Shown here in pieces: positions 32,157 through 43,241 of a DNA stretch of 64,000 nucleotides. Below the pieces are notes generated by a model that was given only the letters and a program-made list of their open reading frames with translations, made no database searches and was not told the origin of the DNA. The stretch is taken from assembly GCA_031771865.1 (NCBI GenBank), contig JASISA010000025.1:1922001-1986000 (forward strand). Reading direction: 5' to 3'. This stretch comes from Nothophaeocryptopus gaeumannii. Its lineage: Eukaryota > Ascomycota > Dothideomycetes > Mycosphaerellales > Mycosphaerellaceae. Position 1 is the stretch's first letter. Each line of letters opens with the position of its first letter. The position numbers and the translations under genes are program-made.

Positions 32157-34453
32157 TCACTTCAAATGCAACACATCAAATCCCCCTCCGTAAATCTCCT
32201 CCCACTCAATACTACTCGCCGCATTCTCCCTCCCAAATGCCTGCACAATTCTCTCACTCGCTTCCTTGTCCCCATTGACAACCCTCCCAGCCTCCCCCTT
32301 CGTCTTCCCAACCGCTCCCTGACCCCAGATCCGATCCGAGTCTCGGCTGAGGTACGTGCCGATATGTCGAAACGTCAAACTAATCCTCTGACCGCCATAC
32401 GCTTTCTCTGCCTCAATCAGTTCGTTCGCAGGTCTTCGATCGCAGTTGATGCCGTGTAAGTATCTCGCATTCGTCTTCAGGCTCATGATGATCATACTGT
32501 TGTGAGGCATGGGTACGCGGTGGGTGGTTCTTGCTGTCGGTTCTGTGCTGTCTCCCTTGGTAGCTCCTCTTTTCGTTCGCAGACGCATCGTTCTTTGAGC
32601 GCCGAAGGAGACGTTGACTATATTGCTTCCGGGGACCATGTCCAGTGTCTTGTCTGAGTGCTCGGAGATGTAGTCGTTTCCGTTACGGTAGAGTTGGATA
32701 AGAGCGTGGTTTAGAGGGTGACCAGCCGTCTCTTCCGCTGCTTTCTTGATGAGCTCCACTGTTGGAGTCCAGGAGGTTACCGGAAGAGTCTCGTCGGATG
32801 GATGTCTATAGACTGGCATGGTGCCATCCTCTCCTATCGTAGCCTGGCAGCAAACGAGACGAGGAACTTCACCTGTTTGATGATGCATTTTTTGCCAAGA
32901 GACTTCTTCGTTCAGGTCCTCGAAGATGGATTCCGCGTGTCGGTCAGATAAAAGGCCATAGATCATTCTGCTACCCTCGCTTTCTGCTTCTTTATCTTCA
33001 CCGAACAGCGGCCGATTTGAGGCATTGCTATTCAGTGCAGTCTGATCAGTTCTCGCTTCTTCCATCATGGCCTCGTATTCAGCAGCAGTGGAGGGTGGGA
33101 GACCTGCAGTGGAAACCAGAGCAGCAAGTCCACGATGCTTTGGTGAGTATGTTGAAGGTTCGACCGGAGAGCGCTTGAGAGGTATTATATCAAGCCAGGG
33201 CTGGCTGGACCGGCTTGATGATGAGTCACTGGAATTCATCTTGCTGTGACTTGAGGTTGTGTGGAGCTTGGGCTTGACAAGCTCATCCGTTTGTCCACAC
33301 CGGCTCCGCGGCTGTGTATTCCTGTCGCGCTCGCGACTGTGATGTTGAGAGTTCGGGCGGAAGTGTTGCGGGGTTGCTCAGCTGCTGCAGCGTGTGAGTA
33401 TTTGCCAGAATATCGTCGCAGCTCAAGCATTCGATCGAGCAGCCTTGAAGATTGACCTACGCTTGGCAAGGAGAACTCTTCCTCGCTGTCCTCATCGCTG
33501 TCCGCCTCCAGTGTGTCGGTATTCTTTTGGCTTTTACCGATTCCATGGTCAGATGCATGTTCGGAAGCCTCGCTTTCGTCGTTCTCATCGTCTTCGTCGC
33601 TGTCCTCATCCTGCAGGTCCGGGTTTAGTAGGTACTCCACGACCTTCTTGGAGGTCATGGTCTCTGCCGACATGAAGTCGCGCAACTGGCGTACGGCCAT
33701 ATCATGCCTGTCCATCCTACGATAGCCAAGACAGTCGTCCACCAGGGTGATGCTAATGCCATATCGAGCTGCATCCATGGCTGTCGCGTAGACTGACAAA
33801 TTCGTCATACATCCGCAAACGAACAGGTCCGTAATCAGCTTCGACCGCAGGGTCAGCAATAGCGACGTCTGACCGAACGCCGAGTAGTGTGTCTTGGTGA
33901 CTTGCAAGTCCTTTCCTTGCTGTATCAAAGGCTCGATGCGGTCAGAATAGTCAGCTCCGGATGTTCCACGTATACAGCAAGGCTCCCTGGTAGATGTTCG
34001 GCTAAGGAAAAGCTCCTCATCATTCTCGCCGGTGTCTGGCTTAGAGAAGCTCGCAGAGCTCTGCGGACAGTCAGCAACGGACTATCTTCGATAAGCGCTT
34101 ACTGCTACCTTGTGCTTCTTGTTTGGGACAGAGCGTTCCTTCTTTCGAGGCTTGTCGTCCGAAGGTAGCTCTTCGTCCTGTCCGGTGCAACCGCCAGCAA
34201 TGACGGTGTCTCCTGGAGTGTCCAGACCGTTGACGAGGCGTGTAGACTCAAACTCTGAGCGGACCCAGATAATGTCGCCATGCTCGCGGAAGGCCGGTAC
34301 CAACTCTGACAGACGGTCCACGAATGCAGTATCATTGACCGGCAGCTTTCCTTTTGGTGAGACAAAGTCATTCTGCATTCCTAGAACAATAAGGCCTTTC
34401 CGGGTTTGGAGGTTTGGCTGCTGCTGCGAGAGCAGAGCAAAGAGAGACGACAT
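32157..34453 (-). CDS. Isochorismatase-like / AlkB-type dioxygenase fusion protein
   Basis: Modelled as three exons: 34453-34103, 34060-33461 and 33311-32157, 701 aa. Intron 1 is only 42 nt (GTAAGC, branch GCTGAC, acceptor CGCAG); intron 2 is 149 nt. N-terminal isochorismatase fold: GLIVLGMQNDFVSPKG, then KTHYSAF, LFVCGCMTNLSVYATAMDA with the Cys, and VDDCLGYRRMDRHDMAV. The usual catalytic Asp of the DMQNDF motif is Gly. An acidic linker (DEDSDEDDENDESE) follows. The AlkB-like 2-oxoglutarate/Fe(II) domain has EVPRLVCCQ, LIQLYRNGNDYISEHSDKTL (HxD), second His in RYLHGI and RISLTFR for 2OG binding. AlkB enzymes remove alkyl groups from nucleic acids; this fusion is known in ascomycetes. The second intron's acceptor is the least certain point; two separate genes are the alternative. 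Confidence 0.78.
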
Positions 34454-37288
34454 GGTGGTGGTACGATGGCAGGTCTAGATTCAAGTTAGGATGGCGGTGG
34501 AAATAGCGTAAGCCTCATAAGAGTGACGCACGCAGTATTAAGTATTAAGCCCCGCGAGATCCCTTCAACAAATCAAACGCGGAAGAGCAAACAGTGAGAG
34601 GTTTGTGATGATTCGAAATTTCGTGGTGCGATCAGGCCAGGCGGCAGGTCATCAAGTTACATTTTGATGCAGCAGCTATGCAACATCGGAGATCCAGTAC
34701 CTTGGGTGGGTTTATTGCGAAGGTCCGTCGCAAATGATTGCCGTGGGACAAGGCGTGGTATATGTCAGGTCAGGTCCGGAGCGAGGGAAGCACCGGGGGA
34801 GTTCGGTGAGGTGTTGGATGTGGACATAGTGCAGGTCCCAGGAGGAGAGAAGTCGGCAGGCCAGGAATGTCGGAATGATGTGAGCTAGTGTGTCTCGCGC
34901 GTGTCGATTGATGGCTCTCGGATAGTCTCCAGGTCAGACTAAGGTACTGCCAGACTAGCACTCCACGATTGTGTGTTGACCATGGGTTGTTCTGGTCGCT
35001 AGCAAGTACGTGCGAGGCGCGGCTGCTGTGCCGGCCGACCAGGGAACAGGAAGGACAGCCCTTGCTCTTGCTACTGTGTCTTCCTACGGTAACGGTGCGA
35101 CGACGGTTCGTGCTGCTGGGGTGTCATAAAAGCCTCAGCATTCACCAACCAGCTGCTGCGGAAGACGCGATGTCCGCCGACGGATCGGGAGTTTGTCCTT
35201 TGAGCTTGAGATGGTGAAGCCGCCGAGCGAGGGCGCTTAAGAATGCAGCTAACGTTACGTACAGTACACGGCAGTCCCTGGTCTCTGCGGCGACCAGGCT
35301 GCCCGGCTGCAACGTGCTGAAACGCATCTCAAAAAGGCCCAAACCATCGCCCTAACTGACCGGTCCGGTCCAAGCTAGGCTAGTGCAGGAGAGTCATGAT
35401 GGTGGAACAACGGAAGAAGTGGTTCGCGGTCAAATCGCGGAGCCCTCACCACAACCGGAAATGCCGTGTCCTGGTTGACTGGATACACGCACACTAGAAG
35501 CGCGGGAACAATTCGAAGCTTTGCATCCGATTCCTGCCGCCGCGGGCTTCTCAGACCGAACGTACGCCACAGCCGAGCACCACAACGGCTATCAGATCAG
35601 TGCCAACCTTAACCATTCGGTGAGGTACGAGTTCAGTTCAGTATCTCGTACATTCGCGAGGGCCTTTGAGGAGTAGTTACTCCATGGATGGGATGGATTC
35701 CGCTTAGAGAAGCCACATCCACACACTCTCTAGGAAAACCCGTTGGGCGCTTCTAGGGCTTTGCCTATCCAGCGAACAGGGTAGCATGCGGTGACGAGGA
35801 CTGCCGAACTCATCAGACACCGTACCGGACCGAACAGCCAATGCCAGCAAGGTGCCGAGAGCTGAGTTTGATGTCGTACAGCGTCCTCGCGCATCGGAAC
35901 GCGATTCGGATTTACGCTTGAGGGCTGAATGAAGACTCCAATTGGTGAGAACCCTTGCTGGTGAGCAATCGCGGAAAATGCAATAACGTTGCAACGCACG
36001 GAGGTGCTGTACATGAAGCATGGGCGAAACGTACAAGCATGCCCAGAATGACTATGGGAGAGTGATGTAATTTGCACTCTCGTATATGTAGGGCTCCAGG
36101 CAGGCAGACCATGTGGCAGACTCTTTCACGCATGAGCTCAACACCCCAGACGATCTCGTCACAGTAAGTCAGCAAGCATTGCGCACGCGGCACAAGCAGT
36201 GGCTCAGGACGAACAATCCAGGCAGGAGCAAGGCCTGTACCGAGGAGTCTTTGGAGTCTTCCTGGGGGTGTATGATTACGATGAGAGCTATCTCCTTCTC
36301 GACCGCTTTGTACAAACAGACTAGCTTACCGAGCCCCAAGCAATCATCCGGACATGATTGTGGATACGTCGCCGCGGCAGGAAGTGAAGGGCCGGCGGCG
36401 CGAAAAAGCCTCGCGGCGCCTTGCAGCGTTGACACTTGACAGCTGGAGAGCAACGAAGATGCCTGTAATCGCTTTCAGTGGATACGTTCGACACGCTGTC
36501 AGTGTGGAGACCCGCGGAAGCAATCTCTTCCTCATAATATCTCGGCTCGGCACGCCGAGACGACACTCCACTTCACTGCTCTCAGTTCTTCAATACCACA
36601 TCGTCTGCCTACTTCTTGAGGGATCAACACCACTACACAAACTCTACCAACAAGTCCAGGGCTGTCTCTTGTCATGCCAATCGGGATTGACTGAACTATA
36701 CTGGGATCAACTCACTTGCTCCTGCAATGATGATTGTTGAATAGGGTACGTCGAGCGCCGAGCGTTTTTGCACACTGACTACAGCAAGCCTCTGCCGGTG
36801 CCGCAGCTGCCAGACTAGGATGCTTGAACGAAAGCTGTTAACTACTGGATAAACTATATACCCTCTTCGTACCCTACATCCACCGCCATTCGCCGGATTT
36901 ATGCATTTCCTGCCTGCAAGTGACTTGCACCTTCCAGCCGAGCGCCTAACAAAGGCACATCGGAGCTGTTTCCTCCAGCCCGAGTGTTCTGCCGGCTCAT
37001 TGCACATTTTGGTTGCAGGTTCTCCTTCACCTCCTTCGTCTGCTGGTTGACCGGAACGCAATGAGTCCCTGGAAAGGCATTGAGCCGTGCCGATTGTATG
37101 CGTAAAGGCCCAATTGGCGTCCTGCACGTCACCGCATGAGATTGAATGCACGTGGCCGGGGTATGCGAGGGGTGGAATGTCCACTCTATATCCTGGTAGC
37201 TTTTCGCGGAGTATGGCTCATAACCAGGTAGACCGCCGAGATAGGGCGCATTTCAAGCACGAGTTGGCATGTCGAGCGGACAGCTCCG
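34454..37288. other. 2.8 kb gene-poor stretch
   Basis: Open frames on both strands (up to 162 codons) show no domain, no matching splice partners and biased composition, so none is called. It contains the fusion gene's promoter and the 3' flank of the Mgr3-like gene. A lineage-specific gene could be hidden here. Confidence 0.4.
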
Positions 37289-38602
37289 TCAACCAGCTTT
37301 TGCGAGCTCTCGCAGTCGCGCGCTGCTCTGCTCGACGCCTTCTTGAAAGCCAATGGCTCTCGCAATACTGATAGCTTCCTTATACTTCTTCTGCGCCAAG
37401 CCCAAGTCTTTACTCATCTCCGCGAACTCTCCGAGATTGTGAGTCGCAACCGCACACCCAAGATCACACTCTTCATTTCTCTCCGGCGGTTTGATCGTAG
37501 CCGCAACATCGAGCGCCTTTTGAGCCCATCTCTGCGCATTTTCAATCATACTTTGGCGGCTAGCAGGGGGTCCAACAGGTCGCTCGTTGATATCCTGTGA
37601 CATGACATATGCTTGGGCTGCTTGGGCTGCTTGAGCTGCACGAGGTGATTGCTGGGCTAAGCTTGATGCGAGGTTGTTCATCAGAACTACTGTGTGGCAG
37701 TCCTTGTTTGGGTATAGGCTCAGGGCATGTAGAAATAGTGGTGTGGCCAGGTAATGTTGATCTTTCTCCTCGTAGCTGTGGGCGAGTGCCTCGAGTGCAG
37801 CTCCAACTTCGTCGCCGCTCATCCAGGCGCCTTCGTCTTCGTCTCTTACGTTCTGGTTGTGTCGTCGCTGCTGTTCTTTCAACACGCTTTCCACAGCCCA
37901 GATGAGCCTCTCCTGTGCCGTGTCTCGGTCGTAGATGACAGGATTACCATACAGCTCGCCCAGCTTGACAGAGACACCAACGGTCTTGGCCAGGACGGCT
38001 GTTCGTCTCGCCTTGTTATGCTCAAGACCTCCAAACTGCTCCAACCACGCCATATTGTCCAGCCGAACTCTCTCTAGCACCTCAATGGCCTGCGGCCAAT
38101 GCTGAATATCTTCCAAAAGCTTTGCGACCTGAATCTTGACACCAATGATCTCATCGCTGAACGGATCCATCTGGACTTCGTGGGCCTTTTGCAGTGCTTG
38201 CTTGTAATATTTGAGCGCCTCTTTCGGTTGCAGATCGATGTTGGTGTAGTAAAGCGCTCTTCTCAGCTTCTTTGCGACTTCCTCTGGATACTTGTGGAAA
38301 GCTCCGAGGATGTAGGTTTGGTAGATGTAGTTCGCATAGACTACGCTCCCGGCGCCAACGAGGATTATAGTTGCTGCGAGCGCGACGGATAGGGGGTTCT
38401 TGCGTACAAGGTCCTTTGCGTTCGCGGCGAAGGAACCGGCATGTCTTCTTTGCTGCAGCTGTTTGAGAGGAGATCGGTGCAGAGCCGGCTGTATTCGCGT
38501 ATGGGGTCGGAGAGGCGCATTGTGTATCGTTCTTGCGGATGATGAAATCTGCTTTACTGCCTGCCTCAATGACAGTCTCAGGATCGGTCTCGCTGTCGCC
38601 AT
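37289..38602 (-). CDS. mgr3: Mitochondrial TPR protein, Mgr3-like i-AAA protease adaptor
   Basis: Single exon, 437 aa from MATARPILRLSLRQ. An Arg/Ser/Ala-rich mitochondrial presequence (about residues 1-60) is followed by one transmembrane segment (LSVALAATIILVGAGSVVYA, near 75-95). TPR-like helical repeats come next, e.g. PKEALKYYKQALQKAHE, WPQAIEVLERVR, HYLATPLFLHALSLYPNK and LGLAQKKYKEAISIARAIGF. Yeast Mgr3 with Mgr1 binds the inner-membrane i-AAA protease Yme1 and helps deliver substrates. Codons upstream to 38650 lack an ATG and were left out. Divergent from the SRAP gene with only 175 bp between. Confidence 0.83.
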   Translation of the reverse strand: MATARPILRLSLRQAVKQISSSARTIHNAPLRPHTRIQPALHRSPLKQLQQRRHAGSFAANAKDLVRKNPLSVALAATIILVGAGSVVYANYIYQTYILGAFHKYPEEVAKKLRRALYYTNIDLQPKEALKYYKQALQKAHEVQMDPFSDEIIGVKIQVAKLLEDIQHWPQAIEVLERVRLDNMAWLEQFGGLEHNKARRTAVLAKTVGVSVKLGELYGNPVIYDRDTAQERLIWAVESVLKEQQRRHNQNVRDEDEGAWMSGDEVGAALEALAHSYEEKDQHYLATPLFLHALSLYPNKDCHTVVLMNNLASSLAQQSPRAAQAAQAAQAYVMSQDINERPVGPPASRQSMIENAQRWAQKALDVAATIKPPERNEECDLGCAVATHNLGEFAEMSKDLGLAQKKYKEAISIARAIGFQEGVEQSSARLRELAKAG

Positions 38603-38777
38603 GGTGATTGAACGTGTGAAGTCGAATAGCAGCGGCCTAGAAAGTCTCACAGAAAATGAGACGCCACGCGAGCTTGACAGGTGATGACATCAACGCGTCA
38701 AGCTTCAAGACGTTTCTACAACGATACTACATTTATTGAGTGTCATACAAACTCGCAGATCATGCAAATTGGACATC

Positions 38778-40163
38778 ATGTGCGGCAGATACGTGCTGTC
38801 GATGCGGCCGTCGCAGGTGCGCCAGCGACTCGCCGAGCAGGACATGCCCGCCGAGGAAGCTCCGGACGATGACAACGATCAGATCCGCCAGACTTACAAC
38901 TTCGCACCTGGCTATCACGGGCTCATCTATCGAGCGGAGACCGCAGGTCGTAGGGAAAATACTGACAACGGCGGACATGAAACGGGCAATGATGGTGGAG
39001 AACCATCTCCGAAGAAGGCCAAAGTCGCCCACCCATCGTCCCAGACCAGTGTCGATGGACGAGCAACCAAGGAGACCAAGTACAAGCTCCAAGCCGCAAA
39101 ATGGGGACTTGTGCCTTTCTGGACGAAGAGGCCGCCTGACTACGGAAGCCAGATGCGGACCATCAACTGTCGCGACGACAGCTTGATCGAGAACAGAGGA
39201 ATGTGGAATACGATGAAGCAGCGGAAGAGGTGCATCGTGGTTGCCGAAGGTTTCTACGAATGGCTAAAAAAGAACAATGGCAAGGAGAAGATTCCGCACT
39301 TCACCAAGCGGAAGGACGGCCAGCTGATGGCCTTTGCTGGTTTGTGGGATATGGTCCAGTATGAGGGCAGCGAGGAAAAGCTGTATACATACACTATCAT
39401 CACGACCGACTCCAACAAGCAGCTCAAGTTCTTGCACGACCGTATGCCTGTGATATTGGAACCCGGCAGTGAGGCAATGCGGATGTGGCTAGACCCTGAT
39501 CTCATCGGCTGGAACAAGGATCTTCAGAGCATTCTCAAGCCATTTGCAGGAGAGCTGGAGTGCTTCCCGGTGGACAAAGCTGTAGGTAAGGTGGGCAACA
39601 ACAGTCCATCCTTTATTGTGCCAATCGACTCAGCTGAGAACAAGAGCAATATTGCCAATTTCTTTGGCTTTCAGAGAGCGACTGCCAAAGAGGTGTCAGC
39701 CAAGAATGAGGCTGCTCGGAAGGAAGAAGAAGTCAAGATAGAGGGTGCTGATATCAAGAAGGAGCCAGATGAGTCCCGTGCTACCACTGTGAAGGCAGAA
39801 GATCCGGAGAGCAGCGCACCGCTCCCAAGGCCGTCTGACGTCCCGGAAGCAGAGCTGTCGCAGCGAATCGACTCCGATGCCGGCAAGTTGGATGATCAAG
39901 ACCTCGTCGATGCTGCCAACGAGCAGGTAGATCGAGGAATCAAGCGCGAAATCTCCGATGTTGACGATCAGTCCCTGATTCAGGCTGCGGAGGTTCCAAC
40001 ACCAAAGGCGATCAAGACAGAGAAGCCAGAGTCTTCGCCTACCAAGAACTCCCAGAGCGCGAAGTCCGCGAAGAAGACACGAAGTGCGACTTCGAACAAT
40101 ACTGTGGCCAAGACACCCACGAAGGGTGGTAACGCCAAGATCACAAGCTTCTTTGGAAAGTGA
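38778..40163 (+). CDS. HMCES/YedK-type SRAP domain protein (abasic-site shield)
   Basis: 461 aa, single exon. The start is MCGRYVLSM, chosen because the SRAP domain needs Cys directly after the initiator Met: Met removal exposes Cys2, which crosslinks to abasic sites in single-stranded DNA. Further motifs: TYNFAPGYHGLIY, AAKWGLVPFWTKRPPDY, TINCRDDSL (Asn), RCIVVAEGFYEWLKK (active-site Glu), TIITTDSN and LHDRMPVIL (active-site His). A long charged C-terminal tail (about 290-461, Lys/Glu/Ser/Pro-rich) ends in KITSFFGK, a PIP-box-like element that could bind PCNA, as reported for human HMCES. A role at replication forks is inferred from family. Confidence 0.93.
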   Translation: MCGRYVLSMRPSQVRQRLAEQDMPAEEAPDDDNDQIRQTYNFAPGYHGLIYRAETAGRRENTDNGGHETGNDGGEPSPKKAKVAHPSSQTSVDGRATKETKYKLQAAKWGLVPFWTKRPPDYGSQMRTINCRDDSLIENRGMWNTMKQRKRCIVVAEGFYEWLKKNNGKEKIPHFTKRKDGQLMAFAGLWDMVQYEGSEEKLYTYTIITTDSNKQLKFLHDRMPVILEPGSEAMRMWLDPDLIGWNKDLQSILKPFAGELECFPVDKAVGKVGNNSPSFIVPIDSAENKSNIANFFGFQRATAKEVSAKNEAARKEEEVKIEGADIKKEPDESRATTVKAEDPESSAPLPRPSDVPEAELSQRIDSDAGKLDDQDLVDAANEQVDRGIKREISDVDDQSLIQAAEVPTPKAIKTEKPESSPTKNSQSAKSAKKTRSATSNNTVAKTPTKGGNAKITSFFGK

Positions 40164-40954
40164 AGATAGCAAGTTTGCTTGAAACATGTCCTGCAACGGT
40201 CAGTTTCTTGACTGGATACCATTGGGCGATGAACAAAGCACTTATCGAAGGGGTTTCGATGTCGAAGCTGCTTCGTATAGATGAGCTTACGCCATCACTC
40301 ATGTGTTGTGTCGCAGCCAAAAACCAGATGGCCGCCATGTGAGATTAGTACCACTGGTGATCAATCACGGGCGGCTTCTCCTCGAATCTCGAAAGCGACC
40401 AGTCGGTGAATTCGTCTAGGTATGAACCTGGATGTCATCGACTTGCCTGCTGCGTAACAATCTGGAGTCGTAAATTGCCAGCTGGATTGCTACGTCTGTT
40501 CGGCTTCTGGATTCGTAGCACGGCGAAAGAACGTGCGCCGTACGAAAGGCGGGAATTGCGCACATACATGAAGGGCAATGCTCCCATATGAAGGCACTCC
40601 ACTCTGATCTGATCATCAACAAAATGTTCTGATGAGATCTTGCGAGTCTCGGCATTTGGCAACGACTTCGGAGGTCAATGCTAAATTGACCCCTGCCGCC
40701 ATTTGGGCCGGCCTTTCAGCAGCCAATCCCGCTTCACGTTCTCTCCTCGGCGTCTCAGGTATACTGCTCCACATACGTATGGCGACCTGACACTTTCGCT
40801 TCTCACGCTGTTGTGGTTTCGATGCAAAGCTTGACCGTGCTTGGCGATGGAAACAGACACTCAACCAATCAGCAGTCGCTTCGATAGCATGGCGACCCAC
40901 CCAAGACCAAGGCTGGTTCCATTGCCTGCTGGTCCCTTTCAATACTACTCTATC
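40164..40954. other. Intergenic, no gene seen
   Basis: About 790 bp between the SRAP gene and the small transposable element. Confidence 0.5.
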
Positions 40955-40956
40955 TA

Positions 40957-41388
40957 CAGTACTAGGGCATAAGTCTGCGTCTTGCCCGCTTTTACAGCAA
41001 AAGCGGCATACTTAGTTTCACGATTGCGCAACAACTTTATAAGAGAATAATAGCTCATATTCGGCACATAGATAGATCTTTACATACGCTACGTCTCTTA
41101 TATAGAGTCTAAGAAACACTATCGTCGGCCTAGCGATGTCGAGAGGGCGGAAGTCAGAGAAGTCTAGAAAAGCTAGAATTTACTAGGAAATCCGACGATC
41201 TTTAACAACACTTCGATAACCTCCGCTATAGCGAAAGCATATCTATGTAAAACTCATAGCTAAGTTAGATTAATTTAATTAGAGTAATTAGGTAGGGTTT
41301 ACATATAAAGATTTAGATATATATCGTTGCGAAAGTGTCGACTTTTGCCGTAAAGCGCCTCAAAACGCAAACTTACGCCCGGTGACTG
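40957..41388. mobile_element. 432-bp non-autonomous Tc1/mariner-related element (MITE), RIP-like
   Basis: TA dinucleotides flank the element (40955-40956 and 41389-41390). Terminal inverted repeats span about 47 nt (40957-41003 and 41342-41388) with 33 of 47 positions matching, many differences being G/A or C/T. Both ends begin CAGT and carry AAGT[C/T]TGC 14 nt inside. The left end equals the right end of the transposon at 27217-28538 in 21 of 22 positions. The interior is AT-rich and full of TA steps (for example around 41090-41110 and 41265-41330), has no open frame, and contrasts sharply with the flanks, as expected after RIP. Confidence 0.82.
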
Positions 41389-41672
41389 TAAACCAATATG
41401 TACGAGACGAGCGCTAGAAGTGCAAACGAAGGAGTGTGACGATGGTGCAGAACATTCGCGCCGAATTGGCTCATCAAGTCCAAGCTTTCTGTCGATTGTG
41501 GGACAGTTCAAGAGCTTCTTCTGATACTCCATCCCTTCACATTCAAGAAATTCAAGATATCGTTTGATACTCAGGACAGCGGTGCTGCTCCCAGTTTCGT
41601 CCATTCATTCGTTCGTTTGCGCCGTTGAGCCAAGACGCTCTTTTGCAAGCCACCTTCAAGCCCATCAGCAAC

Positions 41673-43079
41673 ATGGTATACCAGAAGACACTCACTACTC
41701 TCCTTCTTGGCGCTGGCGCTGGGTTGGTCGCTGCTCGCCCTGCACCATGTCTTGACTTGGAGCAACACCACAAGGAGCACAAGCCTCAGTCGTTCTCTTA
41801 CACTGGCTTTGGTGGCTCATTCCCGACTGCATCTGGATCTGTTCCTACCGGAACTGGTTCCGCTGTTGTTGCAACTGGTACTGGTGTTGCTTCAGTCGCC
41901 ACTGGTAGCGCTGCTTCTACTGGCAGCGTTGGCTCTGTCAAGAAATCGAACAGCTCCAGCACTGCTTCTGCAGCAAGCGGTGTTTCCGGCGCGTCCGTCA
42001 CTGCTCAACATGGCTGCACTTTCACGGACTCTGACACTGCTTCTGCGTCTAAGGCGTACTGCACCTCTATCGTCCTCAAGGACATCACTGTCCCAGCTGG
42101 CGAGACCCTTGACATGACTGACCTGACTGATGGCACGACCGTATGTTTTGACATGTGAATCGTTCGGAGCAATAGCTAATTTAAACCAGGTTACCTTCGA
42201 AGGTACCACCACATTCGAGTACGACGAATGGGAGGGTCCTCTTGTGAGCTTCTCCGGAACCGACATCACCATCCAGGGAGCCTCCGGCCACGTCCTCGAC
42301 GGCAACGGAGCCAAATGGTGGGACGGCGAGGCCAACGGCGGCACCACCAAGCCCAAATTCTTCTACGCCCACAAACTCATCGACTCCATCATCACGGCCT
42401 CAACATCCAAAACACGCCTGTCCAAAGCTTCTCCGTCACCGGTGCCGAGAACCTCAAAATCGTCGATGTGATGATCGATAACTCTGCTGGTGATGAGCTC
42501 GATTCTGATGGCGATGCTCTTGGACATAACACTGATGCTTTCGATGTTGGATCTTCGACTGGGGTCTACATCTCTGGTGCCAATGTTAAGAATCAAGATG
42601 ATTGCCTGGCCATCAATTCCGGCACTGATATCTCCTTCACAAGCGGAACCTGCTCCGGCGGCCACGGCCTCTCCATCGGTTCCGTAGGCGGTCGCGACGA
42701 TAACGACGTCTCGGGAGTCATCATCTCAGATAACACAATTTCCAACTCAGCTAATGGTGTTCGTATCAAGACCGTTTCGGGAGCGACTGGATCTGTCAAG
42801 AATATCACTTACTCGTCTATTACGCTTTCGAACATCACGGATTATGGTATTGTGATTGAGCAGGATTATGAGAATGGAAGCCCGACTGGAACTCCTACTG
42901 ATGGCGTCCCGATTACGGATGTCACGATCAAGAATATTACCGGGTCTGTGGCGAATGATGCTGAGGAGATCTACATCTTGTGCGCTTCTTGCAGTGATTG
43001 GACTTGGTCCGGTGTTTCTATCTTTGGTGGCGAGGCTAGCAGCAAGTGCGAGGGCGTGCCATCTGGTGCGTCGTGCTAG
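41673..43079 (+). pseudogene. Endopolygalacturonase (GH28), one-base frameshift
   Basis: Exon 1 41673-42140 and exon 2 42190-43079 with a 49-nt intron. A signal peptide (MVYQKTLTTLLLGAGAGLVA) is followed by an unusual Ser/Thr/Gly/Val-rich linker (about 40-110) before the beta-helix domain. GH28 motifs: HNTDAFDVGSS (catalytic Asp), DDCLAINSG (Asp pair), GHGLSIGSVGGR (His) and GVRIKTVSG (Arg-Lys). The enzyme would cut homogalacturonan in plant pectin. At about 42396 one base is missing: ...KLIDSIIT is in one frame and GLNIQNTPVQSFSV in the next, with no splice sites nearby. Restoring it gives about 450 aa. All catalytic residues are intact, so the break is recent or a sequencing error. Confidence 0.82.
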
Positions 43080-43241
43080 ATTGGCGCTGTTGCTTCGATT
43101 GCGAGAAGTTGGGGTTGTTGTCAGAGATGAAATCTTTATGTTTGACGGCGAGACGTTGAGATTCTTTGTAGGATACTTTTGTTTTTTAGTAGTGTTCAAT
43201 CTGATGAGCATACTGTTACGGCCGTCGCTCTTCTACGTGTT

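Noticed and set aside
33236..33241. ATGA overlap of the isochorismatase frame stop and an AlkB start, suggesting two coupled genes
   Set aside because: Bicistronic coupling is not usual in fungi; an intron with GT...AG borders joins both frames and the fusion is a known fungal architecture.
36696..37184. 162-codon minus-strand frame in the gene-poor stretch
   Set aside because: Cys/Arg-rich shadow-like translation, no motif or splice partner.
38603..38650. N-terminal extension of the Mgr3-like frame
   Set aside because: It begins at a non-ATG codon; the presequence starts naturally at the ATG at 38602.
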